A DNA stretch of 64,000 nucleotides from Methanococcoides alaskense (GTDB lineage: Archaea > Halobacteriota > Methanosarcinia > Methanosarcinales > Methanosarcinaceae): NCBI RefSeq assembly GCF_031454185.1, contig NZ_JAVDQI010000009.1:1-64000 (forward strand), read 5' to 3'. Numbering within the stretch: position 1 is the stretch's first letter; each line of letters starts with the position of its first letter. Below the pieces are notes generated by a model that did no database searches, was not told where the DNA came from, and saw only the letters and a program-made list of their open reading frames with translations. Shown here one piece after another: positions 42,689-51,900 of this stretch. The translations under genes and the position numbers were made by a program.

Positions 42689-44464
42689 TCATTTCGCCCA
42701 GAATGGGTTATCCCTTCTTTTTATATCCAAGAAGGAGTCAAGTGCTTCTAATTCATCCGCCGAAAGTGAATCGTAAAGTTCGTGCTCAAGTATCTTAGCA
42801 TGCTTTTCAGGTATGTCCGCATAGAGAACATCGCCTTCGTTTATCTGTCTGCCCACTGTAGGGCCATCGATAGACATCGCAACCTCCATACCGATAGTAG
42901 CAACACTTACGTTCTCACCTCGGGATTGCAAGCCTTTTACAATTCCCACTACAGTACCATCGCCTGTCGTAACATCGACCTTCGTCTTGATGGTACCACC
43001 TATTACCCGTACACCTACAACAGCAGGTTTGCTCTGTCTGAACACACAGTCAGGCATAATAGTGAACATAGCGGGTTTGACAATTGTCTCGGAAACGGCC
43101 TTTTCGGATATAGCCCGCTGTTCCTTTACCCAATCCCTATAGTCATCTATCAAACGGTAGATGACATCGTTCATGAACACCTTGACGCCAGTAGATTGTA
43201 CTTTTTCTTTGGCATCAGGAAGGATATTGACATTAAACCCTACAATAACAGAATGGAACGGATCTTCGATAGCGAAAGCTTCCATAATGTCCCTGTTGGA
43301 AATATCACCCACATCTGCTTTGCGAATAGGGATATCCTCTTTTTTAAGTTCATTCACAAGAGCTTCAAGAGAGCCAATTGTATCGGCTTTGATAGTAATA
43401 CCACTCTGATCGGTATCGATCTGGACATCTTCGACCTCATTACGCACCTCTTCAACAACAGCATCCAGTGTTTCAGCAGTAGCTACCCTAACTGAACCTC
43501 CGGATAATGCACCATCGAGATGAGGAGCTGAGATCTTAACACCAACTGCAGCAGTAACCTTACTGACCTGCTTGAACTTATCTTCAACATTGATCTCTGA
43601 AAGAGCACGTGGTTTTAGGATAGCACGAACTTTTGTCTGTATAGGTTCACCTAAACATCCAACAACTATCGTATCACCTTTTTTCAGCACTCCATCATAC
43701 AAGATAAGATCAAGGGTGGTACCAAGCCCACGCTCTTCTTTGACCTCCAGAACAGTACCCACACCGGGCCCTTCTGCATTATAATGAAGATTCGATTCAA
43801 GGAATCTCTGCGCCAGTCCCAGCAGAACCATCAATAGATCAGGAATACCTTCACCTGTGATCGCACTGATAGGAATAACACCGATATTATGCTGGAAATC
43901 GTTTACACGGTCATATCGATCAGAACTGAAACCATTTTTATACAGTTCACCTACGACCTCATAGAACTTGGTGTCAAGGCTTCCCCTTACGTGTTCGCTC
44001 TGCTTATTGTAAGACGTCATGAAAGGAGCACCTTTTTGAGGGTTCCAACCATGGATCTTGTCGATCTTGTTCGCCACAACAACGAACGGGGTCTTATGCT
44101 GTTGCAAAATATTCAGGCTCTCGATCGTCTGTGGTTTAAAACCTTCATTGATATCAACGATAACAACGGCAAGGTCTGCAAGAGCACCGCCACGACTCCT
44201 CAACGTAGTGAACGCATGATGTCCAGGCGTATCAATGAAAAGAAGTCCAGGAACCATGAACTTGTCAAGTAGACCTGGATTCCCACATTTATCCACAATA
44301 GCACTTATAGGAACTTCAGTTGCACCAATGTGCTGGGTGATAGCTCCAGCTTCTCCGGATACAACTGAACTTCCACGTATCATGTCAAGCAGTGAGGTCT
44401 TGCCGTGATCCACATGCCCCATAACACAAACGATAGGAGTTCGTAAGTTATCTTTTACAACCAT
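42689..44464 (-). CDS. infB: Translation initiation factor IF-2 (aIF5B)
   Basis: This 591-residue GTPase promotes subunit joining and initiator tRNA placement. G motifs are clear: GHVDHGKTSLLD (G1), DTPGHHAF (G3), NKID (G4). Domains II, III and IV follow (VEVK-type barrel, DIPIRKADVGDIS, and the C-terminal LQSRGENVSVATIGMEVAMSI region). The length is typical for archaea, with no intein. It is preceded by a structured intergenic region at 44512-44588 that may end transcription from the Ndk operon. Confidence 0.97.
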   Translation of the reverse strand: MVVKDNLRTPIVCVMGHVDHGKTSLLDMIRGSSVVSGEAGAITQHIGATEVPISAIVDKCGNPGLLDKFMVPGLLFIDTPGHHAFTTLRSRGGALADLAVVIVDINEGFKPQTIESLNILQQHKTPFVVVANKIDKIHGWNPQKGAPFMTSYNKQSEHVRGSLDTKFYEVVGELYKNGFSSDRYDRVNDFQHNIGVIPISAITGEGIPDLLMVLLGLAQRFLESNLHYNAEGPGVGTVLEVKEERGLGTTLDLILYDGVLKKGDTIVVGCLGEPIQTKVRAILKPRALSEINVEDKFKQVSKVTAAVGVKISAPHLDGALSGGSVRVATAETLDAVVEEVRNEVEDVQIDTDQSGITIKADTIGSLEALVNELKKEDIPIRKADVGDISNRDIMEAFAIEDPFHSVIVGFNVNILPDAKEKVQSTGVKVFMNDVIYRLIDDYRDWVKEQRAISEKAVSETIVKPAMFTIMPDCVFRQSKPAVVGVRVIGGTIKTKVDVTTGDGTVVGIVKGLQSRGENVSVATIGMEVAMSIDGPTVGRQINEGDVLYADIPEKHAKILEHELYDSLSADELEALDSFLDIKRRDNPFWAK

Positions 44465-44504
44465 GACACAACTCTCTCTGAAATCCTGTTGAATTCATTA
44501 ATAT

Positions 44505-44588
44505 TAAAAAAAACATTCAGGAGCGTTAGTACATAACATACTAACAATGAAAGAGGACCGAATTATCGGCCTCTTGTCCCTGAATGTT
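44505..44588 (-). terminator. Branched hairpin with T-run between ndk and IF-2
   Basis: On the minus strand a closing 10-bp stem (AACATTCAGG with CCTGAATGTT, 44579-44588 with 44512-44521) encloses two hairpins: AAGAGG/CCTCTT extended by CCGA/TCGG (44551-44575) and GTTAGTA/TACTAAC (44525-44545). Eight T follow the closing stem. This forms a three-way junction ending in a U-run, suiting a terminator or attenuator between the ndk operon and infB. Confidence 0.65.
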
Positions 44589-44619
44589 ATTCGATCTTCA
44601 GATATCTGATCCTTTCGAA

Positions 44620-45069
44620 TCACTCATACAACCATTCATCATCTGCTCGTGGATAGCCAGAGATCTCAGACTCTTCAAAGTGAAGAGCTATCTCACGCTC
44701 TGCTGATTCCGGAGCATCGGATGCATGGACAACATTTCTACCCATATCAACTGCAAGATCGCCACGGATAGTTCCAGGCAATGCATCGATAGGATTTGTT
44801 GCACCATTGATCGCACGCATGATCTTGATCGCGTTATTGCCTTCAATGACCATCGAAACGGATGGTCCTGAAGTTACAAAGGATATGAGTGAACCGAAGA
44901 AAGGCCTCTCGGAGTGCTCTTTGTAGTGCTCCTTTGCAGCCGCTTCGGTCATCACATTCATCCTTAATGCTGCGACCTTAAGACCTTTTTTCTCAATTCT
45001 TGAGACGATCTCGCCAACAAGACAGCGCTGAACGCCATCCGGTTTGACCATAACATAGGTTCTTTCCAT
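44620..45069 (-). CDS. ndk: Nucleoside diphosphate kinase
   Basis: This 149-residue enzyme exchanges gamma-phosphate between nucleoside di- and triphosphates through a phosphohistidine. The start at 45069 (MERTYVMVKPDGVQRCLVG) has GGTGAATCTG upstream. The catalytic His is in NVVHASDAPESAEREI, and FVTSGPSVSMVIEG is conserved. It is the last gene of the operon L7Ae-S28e-L24e-Ndk, an order common to archaea. Confidence 0.97.
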   Translation of the reverse strand: MERTYVMVKPDGVQRCLVGEIVSRIEKKGLKVAALRMNVMTEAAAKEHYKEHSERPFFGSLISFVTSGPSVSMVIEGNNAIKIMRAINGATNPIDALPGTIRGDLAVDMGRNVVHASDAPESAEREIALHFEESEISGYPRADDEWLYE

Positions 45070-45083
45070 CAGATTCACCAACA

Positions 45084-45272
45084 TTAGGCTTTCTTCAGGT
45101 AGATCCTACCCTGTTCTGTCCAGACAGTACGTCTTGGAAGTCTTCCAAGATCGAAGTTGCCCTTACACTTAGAAGAACAGAAATAATATGTGGATCCGTC
45201 CCTCTTTGCAAAAAGGAGACCTGTACCTGGTTCAAGCAACTCTCCGCAAAATGAACATTTTCTCTGTTCCAT
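45084..45272 (-). CDS. rpl24e: Large ribosomal subunit protein L24e
   Basis: This 62-residue zinc-ribbon protein has RKCSFCGELLEPGTGLLF and YFCSSKCKGNFDLGR supplying four Cys, then the basic tail RLPRRTVWTEQGRIYLKKA. The start at 45272 is supported by GGTGATGATA just before ATG. It lies in the ribosomal operon between S28e and Ndk. Confidence 0.96.
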   Translation of the reverse strand: MEQRKCSFCGELLEPGTGLLFAKRDGSTYYFCSSKCKGNFDLGRLPRRTVWTEQGRIYLKKA

Positions 45273-45277
45273 TATCA

Positions 45278-45493
45278 TCACCTGGTAGTTAGTTTCTTAG
45301 CCTCTCTGGATGTTTCCATAAGCATGAAAACATCAGCAATTCTCACCGGACCAACGCAGTTTCTTGTAATGATCCTACCCTTGTCGCGACCTTCAAGAAC
45401 CCTGCACTGAATCTGGCTGGCTTCACCATGCATACCGGTGTTACCGATCACGTCGATAACCTCAGCTGCAAAACCCATATCATCATCTGCCAT
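45278..45493 (-). CDS. rps28e: Small ribosomal subunit protein S28e
   Basis: This 71-residue protein has FAAEVIDVIGNTGMHGEASQIQCRVLEGRDKGRIITRNCVGPVRIADVF-type sequence, the OB-fold S28e signature. GGAGGTATCCCGA precedes the ATG. It is followed closely by L24e and preceded by L7Ae. Confidence 0.97.
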   Translation of the reverse strand: MADDDMGFAAEVIDVIGNTGMHGEASQIQCRVLEGRDKGRIITRNCVGPVRIADVFMLMETSREAKKLTTR

Positions 45494-45515
45494 TCGGGAT
45501 ACCTCCAGTCAATGA

Positions 45516-45869
45516 TTATTTGAGTGCAGCGACTTTCTGTGCAACGTCTTCTACAAGTTCGCTGCCCTTTCCTGCATCAGTGATCACAACAGCTGCACAG
45601 CCTACACCAATTCCACATGCTGCACCAAGTTCTTTCTGCTGTTTTACAAAAATGTATGGTGTGTTCTTTTCTTCGCAAAGAGCTGGAATGTGAGCAACGA
45701 TCTCGGATGGCTCAATGTCAGCTGCGATTACCGCAAGCTTTGTGATGCCTCTTTCGATAGCTTTTGTTGCTTCGTTTGTACCTTTCTTTACCTTACCGGT
45801 GTCTCTTGCGAGTTCGATTGCTTCAAGTGCTTTGTCTGCTAATTCATCAGGAACTTCGAATTTAACCAT
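45516..45869 (-). CDS. rpl7ae: Ribosomal protein L7Ae (K-turn binding)
   Basis: This 117-residue protein binds K-turns in 23S rRNA, box C/D and H/ACA guide RNAs and RNase P RNA. The motifs GTNEATKAIERGITKLAVIAADIEP (RNA-contact helix) and GIGVGCAAVVITD are intact. GAAGGAGATATAAAA precedes the ATG. It leads the operon with S28e, L24e and Ndk. The 5' leader folds into hairpins and could serve autoregulation, known for L7Ae in some archaea. Confidence 0.97.
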   Translation of the reverse strand: MVKFEVPDELADKALEAIELARDTGKVKKGTNEATKAIERGITKLAVIAADIEPSEIVAHIPALCEEKNTPYIFVKQQKELGAACGIGVGCAAVVITDAGKGSELVEDVAQKVAALK

Positions 45870-45938
45870 TTTTATATCTCCTTCGAAACCGCCCTTATCT
45901 GCGGTTTGTCATTATTCATTGTAATTAACATCAGCAAT

Positions 45939-45968
45939 GCACATTCACTCACAAATGAGTAATGTTGC
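45939..45968 (-). promoter_or_regulatory. Leader hairpin upstream of L7Ae
   Basis: GCA-CATT-c-ACTCA and TGAGT-AATG-t-TGC pair as a 12-bp stem with two single-base bulges and a 4-base loop. A second hairpin (AAACCGC and GCGGTTT) lies just before the ribosome binding site at about 45885-45906. I could not fit a consensus K-turn to either. Confidence 0.45.
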
Positions 45969-46005
45969 ATCAACTAAAGTATTTGGTATGAATCGCCACA
46001 GTCAC

Positions 46006-46013
46006 ATATATAG
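46006..46013 (-). promoter_or_regulatory. TATA box of the L7Ae operon
   Basis: GCTATATATG on the minus strand, about 140 bases before the L7Ae ATG, would leave a leader of about 110 bases containing both hairpins. Assigned by consensus. Confidence 0.5.
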
Positions 46014-46093
46014 CTTACGCCAAAATGCCTGATAGCTCACCAAAGATATATGCAGAACAGAATATAAAAAAGAAAAACGAGGTGAGAACAAGC

Positions 46094-46939
46094 TCACCAA
46101 GCAGGTTCACCCAAGAAAGTATAGAAATCTGAAGAATCTAAGGTAACGGTCACCTTCAAAATATCTTCCTGAGACTCTATATCATAGTCCAGACCCTTAT
46201 CAGGACCTTCAGCTGCATAAGCAGTTATATTGTTGCGAGTACCATCTGTCGGATTAAGATAGACAGTAGTACGTGACAAACTTGAATCATCAAGGAACAT
46301 CAGATCAAAGTAATACTGATCTGCAAACCCATCATTCACGACCATAACTTGCTGAATAGGTGCACCCGGCTCCACGAACTCCATCACTCTGCTGAAATCT
46401 GATGAAGCATTAGCATCGCCTTCCATGATATCCAGAACATCCTCCAACCGGTCCTGCTGACCAAAGAGCATAGGATTGCCTATTACATTATAAAGATCGC
46501 TACTGCGTGAAGCGAAATAGTATCCATTATACGCTTCCTCTGAAAGATAATAAGGGAAAGCAATTACCTCAGGGTTTATCACATGCATATTGAAACTGTG
46601 CTGGTTAGCATATTCTGCAGAGTACAACTTAGTGACCGAAACTCCATATACTGAATCCAACTGTGATGTATTACCCATCATAAGGTAAAGTGGCGTATCC
46701 TTTATGCCGTCAATATCAACGTATTCTGCAAATACTACCCCTTCAGGTGTCACTGCCAGACCATCAGCAAGGGAGTTCAGTTCGTGATCCACATGTTCAC
46801 CGAGAATAGATTCAAAGCCAACGGCATCCACAACCAAATTATCTTCAGTCTCCCCATTCGAACCCTTAGGGATGAAAATAGACATTATCGACATGACCAT
46901 TATAACAGCCAAAAAAATGGCTACATATTTTGTATTCAT
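46094..46939 (-). CDS. Exported or membrane-anchored protein, unrecognised
   Basis: This 281-residue protein has one N-terminal hydrophobic helix (MNTKYVAIFLAVIMVMSIMSIFI) without a lipobox, so it is anchored by or cleaved from it. The rest is a soluble alpha/beta region (VDAVGFESILGEHVDHELNSLADGLAV, SFNMHVINPEVIAFPYYLSEEAYNGYYF, LDDSSLSRTTVYLNPTDGTRN). The acidic, Asn-rich composition suits the cell exterior. No known domain is seen. It stands alone between the L7Ae operon promoter and a PAS/GAF sensor. Confidence 0.65.
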   Translation of the reverse strand: MNTKYVAIFLAVIMVMSIMSIFIPKGSNGETEDNLVVDAVGFESILGEHVDHELNSLADGLAVTPEGVVFAEYVDIDGIKDTPLYLMMGNTSQLDSVYGVSVTKLYSAEYANQHSFNMHVINPEVIAFPYYLSEEAYNGYYFASRSSDLYNVIGNPMLFGQQDRLEDVLDIMEGDANASSDFSRVMEFVEPGAPIQQVMVVNDGFADQYYFDLMFLDDSSLSRTTVYLNPTDGTRNNITAYAAEGPDKGLDYDIESQEDILKVTVTLDSSDFYTFLGEPAW

Positions 46940-47085
46940 TTATACTCTCCAAAAAATCGATGCATTATCGTATCTAATATTTAAAGCAATTATCTACATA
47001 ATCATATATAAAGACTATTTATTGAATCTTAAAATAAAAGAATCTGACAGAAAAATAGAACCCGATCCATCAGTCCATAAACCAA

Positions 47086-49650
47086 TCAGTCAATAAGTCT
47101 TGATGAAGCCATAATACAAGGCTGTCCCGACCATTCACCACAGACAAGCTTTGTTTCGACCCCGACCAGAAAACCACCCGCACCCAGCATAACAGTTTCA
47201 TATACTAATTTTCCCCCAACCCGGGCACTCGAAAGCATAGAATCCACATTATCCCACTCCCCATCAGGATGAAGCTCAAGGTAATGCATATCTGAAATAT
47301 CCTCATCAGAAAATTTCAGACCTTCTACAAGCATCTTATTTGCATAGAGGACATATCCATCCATGTCCAATACCACCAGGATCTCATCCACCATATCAAC
47401 AAGGGACTGAAGGTCATTGTACTTCTTGGAATCATTTGAATCCGAGCGGATCTTTGAAATGACCACTCCGATCTGGGTAGCAATGGTCTCAAGGGAATTG
47501 CGTGCATCGGCAGGGATCTCATATTCGGAATGCGAGGATAAGCAAAGCGCTGCAATGACATTCCCATCATGTATCACAGGGATTATACCGGTAGCATGCA
47601 AACCCTCGTACTGGGAGCTCTCACCAGTAGTAATAGCACTGAGCTCCGAATGATGTTTGTAAACCGGTTGCCCGGTCATCACAAGACGATTCTGCACAGA
47701 ATTCTTTCCAAACACCGAAGTTTCCTTAACAAAACGCTCTGAAAGACCTTTATGCGCCACAAGTCTCAGATCCCCATTTGATTCATCAAAAAGATACAAC
47801 CTTCCAGAATCTATCGGCTCGACCTTTAAGCTGAATTCAAGCATCTGTTCAAAGGTTTCCTCAAGAGTATGCGCAGAACTTAGAACACTATCAAGATCAA
47901 ATTGCATATGCATAAAATCATCAGAATGTTTACGGTCAGTAACATCCACAATGATACCCTGCATATAAGCGACATTCCCATCCTCATCGTGCTTGATGAA
48001 CGTTCTTTCATCCACCCATCGTATATCGCCGAACTTGGTCAATACCCGATATTCCTGATTAAAATCCATAAAACCTGCATCTATCCTCTTAGAAAGCTCC
48101 TTTTGCACCCTATCAAGATCATAAGGATGGACAATATCAGCATACACAAAACTTCCCGAAATAAAATCATCCACCGAATAACCAAACTGGGTCACATTTT
48201 CTGAAACGAACTCGACCGGCCAATCAGGATCAGCACGCCAAAGGAAAACAACCGCAGGACTATTCTTAATAACATCCCCGAGGATCTTCTGTATGTCAAG
48301 AGAACGGCGTAGCTCCTCATCCACCCCCCTATGAAGGAGAATACTCCACATTCCCTGCATCAGAAGTGTGACCTGACGCACATCGGAAAGATCATAATTA
48401 TCAGTCTTATTGGCAAGCCCTACAAGAGCAACGATCTTGTCCCTTTCAAATATAGGAACGCTCAAAAAACGATCGATCCGCATATGCCCTTCAGGATATC
48501 CCTTTTTAGAAGGATTCTCTTCTAAATAATCATTGACTATGATCGGCAACCTCTGTTTCAGAGATTCACCCCATAACCCGACATCGACCATATGTGACTG
48601 AAGTTTCTTTTTGTTCAGAGAACATTCATTCGTAACACCCTCAGACCATGAATCAGTCGTGATGACACTTTCATCATCGCTCATGAATGCCAGATATCCG
48701 ATCTTGCTATTAGTCAGTCTTACGACCTCATCCCTGGCAAAATCAATAATGTCCTGAATGGAAGCATCCGTCATCTGGTACAAACGTAACAGCGCTTCAA
48801 TACGTTTTTCTTCACTATGAAGTGCATTCTCTATCTTCTTCCTCCCAGTGATATCAAGAATGATACCCTGGAGATATGTCACATTGCCCAGTGGATCGTG
48901 TTGTATCTGAGTCCTTTCATCGACCCAGCGCACTTCTCCAGTCTTTGTGAGGATACGATACTCCTGAAAGAAATCAGAATATCCACCCTCAGTACACTTG
49001 GAAACTCCTGCACGAACACGGTCAATATCATCAGGATGTACAATATCACCATAGACCAACTTCCCTGATATGAAATCCCCCACTGAATAACCGAACATAT
49101 CAATGTTCTTCGATACGAACTCCACGGGCCAATCCTTCTCTGCCCTCCAGAGAAATACAACCACCGGACTTGAATTGATAACGGTCTGAAGCGCTTTGTT
49201 CATACCAAGAGCACCATCAAGCAAAGCAATATCGTCCATCCTTTGCTCAGTAATATCCAGAATGATACCATGATAGAACTGAATAGAACCGGAATCATCA
49301 CAATGAGCGGATGTCCTTTCATCGACCCATCGAATATCCCCGGCCTTTGTGAGAATACGATATCGAAGGTTGAAATTGCGGTCTTTATCATCCACATGAA
49401 GAGACGTTTCAGATATTACATGATCAACATCATCGGGATGAATAATATCAACATAACGAAACTTTCCAGAGATCAGATCTTTTGCATCATACCCGAATTG
49501 TGAGATGTTCTCGGAAACGAACTCCACGGGCCAGCCCACTTCCGCCCTCCATAAAAAGACAATCGCAGGGCTGGAATTTATAACAGATTTGAAAACCTCT
49601 TCCCGGGATGCCGCATCAATAGTAGATACTTTTACACCGCCTACATTCAT
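47086..49650 (-). CDS. PAS/GAF sensor protein without kinase domain
   Basis: This 854-residue soluble protein has three closely similar PAS-PAC modules (about 15-130, 155-270, 455-570), each starting SSPAxVFLWRAExxWPVEFVS and ending in a GIILDIT-type linker. A GAF domain (about 285-440; SKIGYLAFMSDDESVITTDSW) sits between the second and third. A second GAF (about 590-735) and a final PAS (about 740-854) follow. No HisKA, ATPase, GGDEF or other output domain is present, and the frame ends naturally. It may act by binding to a separate kinase. PAS modules of the same type occur in the kinase at 32244. Confidence 0.85.
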   Translation of the reverse strand: MNVGGVKVSTIDAASREEVFKSVINSSPAIVFLWRAEVGWPVEFVSENISQFGYDAKDLISGKFRYVDIIHPDDVDHVISETSLHVDDKDRNFNLRYRILTKAGDIRWVDERTSAHCDDSGSIQFYHGIILDITEQRMDDIALLDGALGMNKALQTVINSSPVVVFLWRAEKDWPVEFVSKNIDMFGYSVGDFISGKLVYGDIVHPDDIDRVRAGVSKCTEGGYSDFFQEYRILTKTGEVRWVDERTQIQHDPLGNVTYLQGIILDITGRKKIENALHSEEKRIEALLRLYQMTDASIQDIIDFARDEVVRLTNSKIGYLAFMSDDESVITTDSWSEGVTNECSLNKKKLQSHMVDVGLWGESLKQRLPIIVNDYLEENPSKKGYPEGHMRIDRFLSVPIFERDKIVALVGLANKTDNYDLSDVRQVTLLMQGMWSILLHRGVDEELRRSLDIQKILGDVIKNSPAVVFLWRADPDWPVEFVSENVTQFGYSVDDFISGSFVYADIVHPYDLDRVQKELSKRIDAGFMDFNQEYRVLTKFGDIRWVDERTFIKHDEDGNVAYMQGIIVDVTDRKHSDDFMHMQFDLDSVLSSAHTLEETFEQMLEFSLKVEPIDSGRLYLFDESNGDLRLVAHKGLSERFVKETSVFGKNSVQNRLVMTGQPVYKHHSELSAITTGESSQYEGLHATGIIPVIHDGNVIAALCLSSHSEYEIPADARNSLETIATQIGVVISKIRSDSNDSKKYNDLQSLVDMVDEILVVLDMDGYVLYANKMLVEGLKFSDEDISDMHYLELHPDGEWDNVDSMLSSARVGGKLVYETVMLGAGGFLVGVETKLVCGEWSGQPCIMASSRLID

Positions 49651-49915
49651 TTTTTTGGCACTGATGCGATCAACTCCATAATTACTGCTAGATGATACTG
49701 TTCATTAATGTTGCTCATAAAGTAATAAGATAAAAGACATATTTATACATTGATGAGTGAGCATCCAAAATGACAGTTCATTTTATATAAATTTTTGATA
49801 CTTTAAAATAAATTAGCCTTATGCGGATAAATATGAAGAGTACGCCAAACCAAAGCACTTACTACCCCAACTCCATTGCAAAAAGTATATCACTTGACAC
49901 CGGATATTTCAATAT

Positions 49916-50806
49916 ATGAATAATATCAAGGACATGTTCCAGCAGGTATCTTACAAAAGAAAACTAAAACAAATGGTCAAGAACGCTGAAAGCACCTATG
50001 GAAAAGGTTATGTGCTACATGAGATCGGACGATTTGAAGAAGCGCTGGAAAAATATGAAGAAGCAGCATCCATATGGGAAGAACTACAACAAGAGCTCCT
50101 CCAAAGTGAAATGGAAGATGAAGCCGAGAATGCTGCAAAACGTGAACTTGAAGTTAGATTCAACAAATGTTTCATCCTGTTCAAACTGGACAAAAAGGAA
50201 GAAGCACTTGCCATAATAGAAGACACGATACAAAAAACGCCCGATGACATAAAACCCGTCTTCAGCAAAGGGTTCATACTATTCAACATCGGTCAATATG
50301 AAGAAGCACTCAAGATACTTGACAAGGCCATTTCGCTCGAACCGGAATATCCTGATGCATGGTGTTGCAAAGCAAACACCCTATATCAACTCGAACGTTT
50401 TGAAGAAGCCCTCGAATCCTATGAAAAAGCGATAGAATTTGCAGACATGATGCACTTCAATTTCCCACGTTACTCATTCCTGAACACGAACCCTGACCCC
50501 ACTATCAAGAAAAATGCATCCGGAGTTTGGTATTGTAAGGCCAACACCCTTGAAAAGCTGGGAAAGCACAAAGAAGCAATTGAAGCTTACAACAATGCCC
50601 TTGAGATCAAACCAGCATTTTCCGATGCATGGTACTGCATGGGGAACACTCTTGAAGAAATGGGAGAGAACGAGAATGCTTTGAATGCATACAGCAATGC
50701 ACTCAAAGTAGAAAGGGGTTTTACCGCAGCACTTGAGAACAAGGCAAACTTACTATTTAAGCTTGGAAGAGAGGAAGAAGCAAAGGAATTGCTCGGTTCA
50801 AATTGA
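49916..50806 (+). CDS. Tetratricopeptide-repeat protein
   Basis: This 296-residue helical protein is made of about six TPR units (for example GYVLHEIGRFEEALEKYEEA, GFILFNIGQYEEALKILDKA, ANTLYQLERFEEALESYEKA, ANTLEKLGKHKEAIEAYNNA, GNTLEEMGENENALNAYSNA). TPR arrays are scaffolds for protein partners. There is no signal peptide or membrane helix. It is divergent from the PAS/GAF sensor (265 bases between starts), which could be an interaction partner, but that is only position. Confidence 0.9.
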   Translation: MNNIKDMFQQVSYKRKLKQMVKNAESTYGKGYVLHEIGRFEEALEKYEEAASIWEELQQELLQSEMEDEAENAAKRELEVRFNKCFILFKLDKKEEALAIIEDTIQKTPDDIKPVFSKGFILFNIGQYEEALKILDKAISLEPEYPDAWCCKANTLYQLERFEEALESYEKAIEFADMMHFNFPRYSFLNTNPDPTIKKNASGVWYCKANTLEKLGKHKEAIEAYNNALEIKPAFSDAWYCMGNTLEEMGENENALNAYSNALKVERGFTAALENKANLLFKLGREEEAKELLGSN

Positions 50807-50821
50807 GATGTTAGAGAATGA

Positions 50822-51301
50822 TCAATACATTCTCTTATCTGTTTTTTTAGACCATTCGCTAAGGAGTTCGTGACAATCCTCACACTCCAGGTTCACTTCT
50901 TTAAGTACTGAAGGGTCAACACCTTCCCTAAACATCGCATAAATGTCACCATCATCAAAACCTATAGATGCAACATCCTCTGTACTGGTGCCATAGTAGA
51001 TCTTCCCAATACGTGCCCACATGATCGCTGAAAGACACATAGGGCAAGGCATTGTAGTCGCATAGAGCTCACAACCCGACAGATCGAAATCCTCCAGAAA
51101 CGCTGATGCCTTACGGATGGCCACGATCTCAGCATGAGCAGACGGATCATTGGTCCCAAGAACTTCATTATGTCCTTTTGAGATGATATTACCGTCCTTT
51201 ACAATGACAGCTCCAAAAGGGCCACCTTCATTGTTACGCATACCTTTTAATGCTTCTTTTACAGCAACATCCATGAAATTGCCCATAGGATCTTCTGACA
51301 T
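50822..51301 (-). CDS. Nucleoside/guanine deaminase of the cytidine-deaminase fold
   Basis: This 159-residue zinc enzyme has HAEIVAIRKAS (zinc His plus proton-shuttle Glu) and TTMPCPMCLSAIMWARIGKIYYG (PCxxC zinc cysteines). The layout matches bacterial guanine deaminase GuaD and related purine deaminases more than tRNA TadA. The start at 51301 has GGTGTGAAC upstream. It follows the DUF447 gene by two bases, so it is in the same operon as CitG-like and marker-9 genes. Confidence 0.88.
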   Translation of the reverse strand: MSEDPMGNFMDVAVKEALKGMRNNEGGPFGAVIVKDGNIISKGHNEVLGTNDPSAHAEIVAIRKASAFLEDFDLSGCELYATTMPCPMCLSAIMWARIGKIYYGTSTEDVASIGFDDGDIYAMFREGVDPSVLKEVNLECEDCHELLSEWSKKTDKRMY

Positions 51302-51303
51302 GT

Positions 51304-51900
51304 TCACACCTGTTCATCATATCTTTTAAGAAGAAGGGCCATTGCTTCCTTATCAGGCTCACTACCACATTTGTTGACGGTAGTAGAATATGCTTTTATG
51401 AGCCTCATATACTTCTCATCATTCGTCAATTCATATCGAGTAGCGTGTACACAGGACTCTACCACGAGATTGAAGCCCCTGTTGATCGAATTAAAGATAC
51501 AGCGACCTGCATGGGCATGCCTTGGAATGAGCTTTGCAACTATTGCTTCGGAAGTCTCCTTGACCTCATCGCATTCGAATACGACCCAACAAAATGAATC
51601 CCTGACAGTTGCAAACCCAAGTCCTTCATAGGAAAGAACTTCAAACTCCGGTTCAGCAAGGTTCCCAAAAGTACTACGCACGAAAATAAAAGGATCATAA
51701 ACAAGATTTGCGACAAGTATACGTTCTGCTTTTACATTATCATAGGTCTGCGAACCTTTGTAAAGTCTTACAAATACATCATTGCCCTTCCTTATGATAC
51801 CTATTGGAGCTGCATTTGGCTCCCAACCATTAGAGGTAGTCACAATAACTTCCGAGATACCCTCAGTGATACCAAAATCATCCAGATCGAGTTCAGTCAT
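51304..51900 (-). CDS. DUF447 family protein
   Basis: This 198-residue protein of the DUF447 family has a split-barrel flavin-binding look: GISEVIVTTSNGWEPNAAPIGIIRKGNDVFVRLYKGSQTYDNV, then NLVYDPFIFV. FMN binding is likely from this fold but not shown. It overlaps the CitG-like gene by one base (TAATG type) and is followed by the deaminase. DUF447 genes are, as I recall, also found with methanopterin-dependent C1 genes in methylotrophic bacteria, which would suggest a cofactor role. Confidence 0.85.
   Translation of the reverse strand: MTELDLDDFGITEGISEVIVTTSNGWEPNAAPIGIIRKGNDVFVRLYKGSQTYDNVKAERILVANLVYDPFIFVRSTFGNLAEPEFEVLSYEGLGFATVRDSFCWVVFECDEVKETSEAIVAKLIPRHAHAGRCIFNSINRGFNLVVESCVHATRYELTNDEKYMRLIKAYSTTVNKCGSEPDKEAMALLLKRYDEQV

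Noticed and set aside
42782..43495. 237-codon plus-strand frame opposite infB
   Set aside because: The minus strand encodes IF-2 with all motifs; the opposite translation is His/Tyr-rich and without family features.
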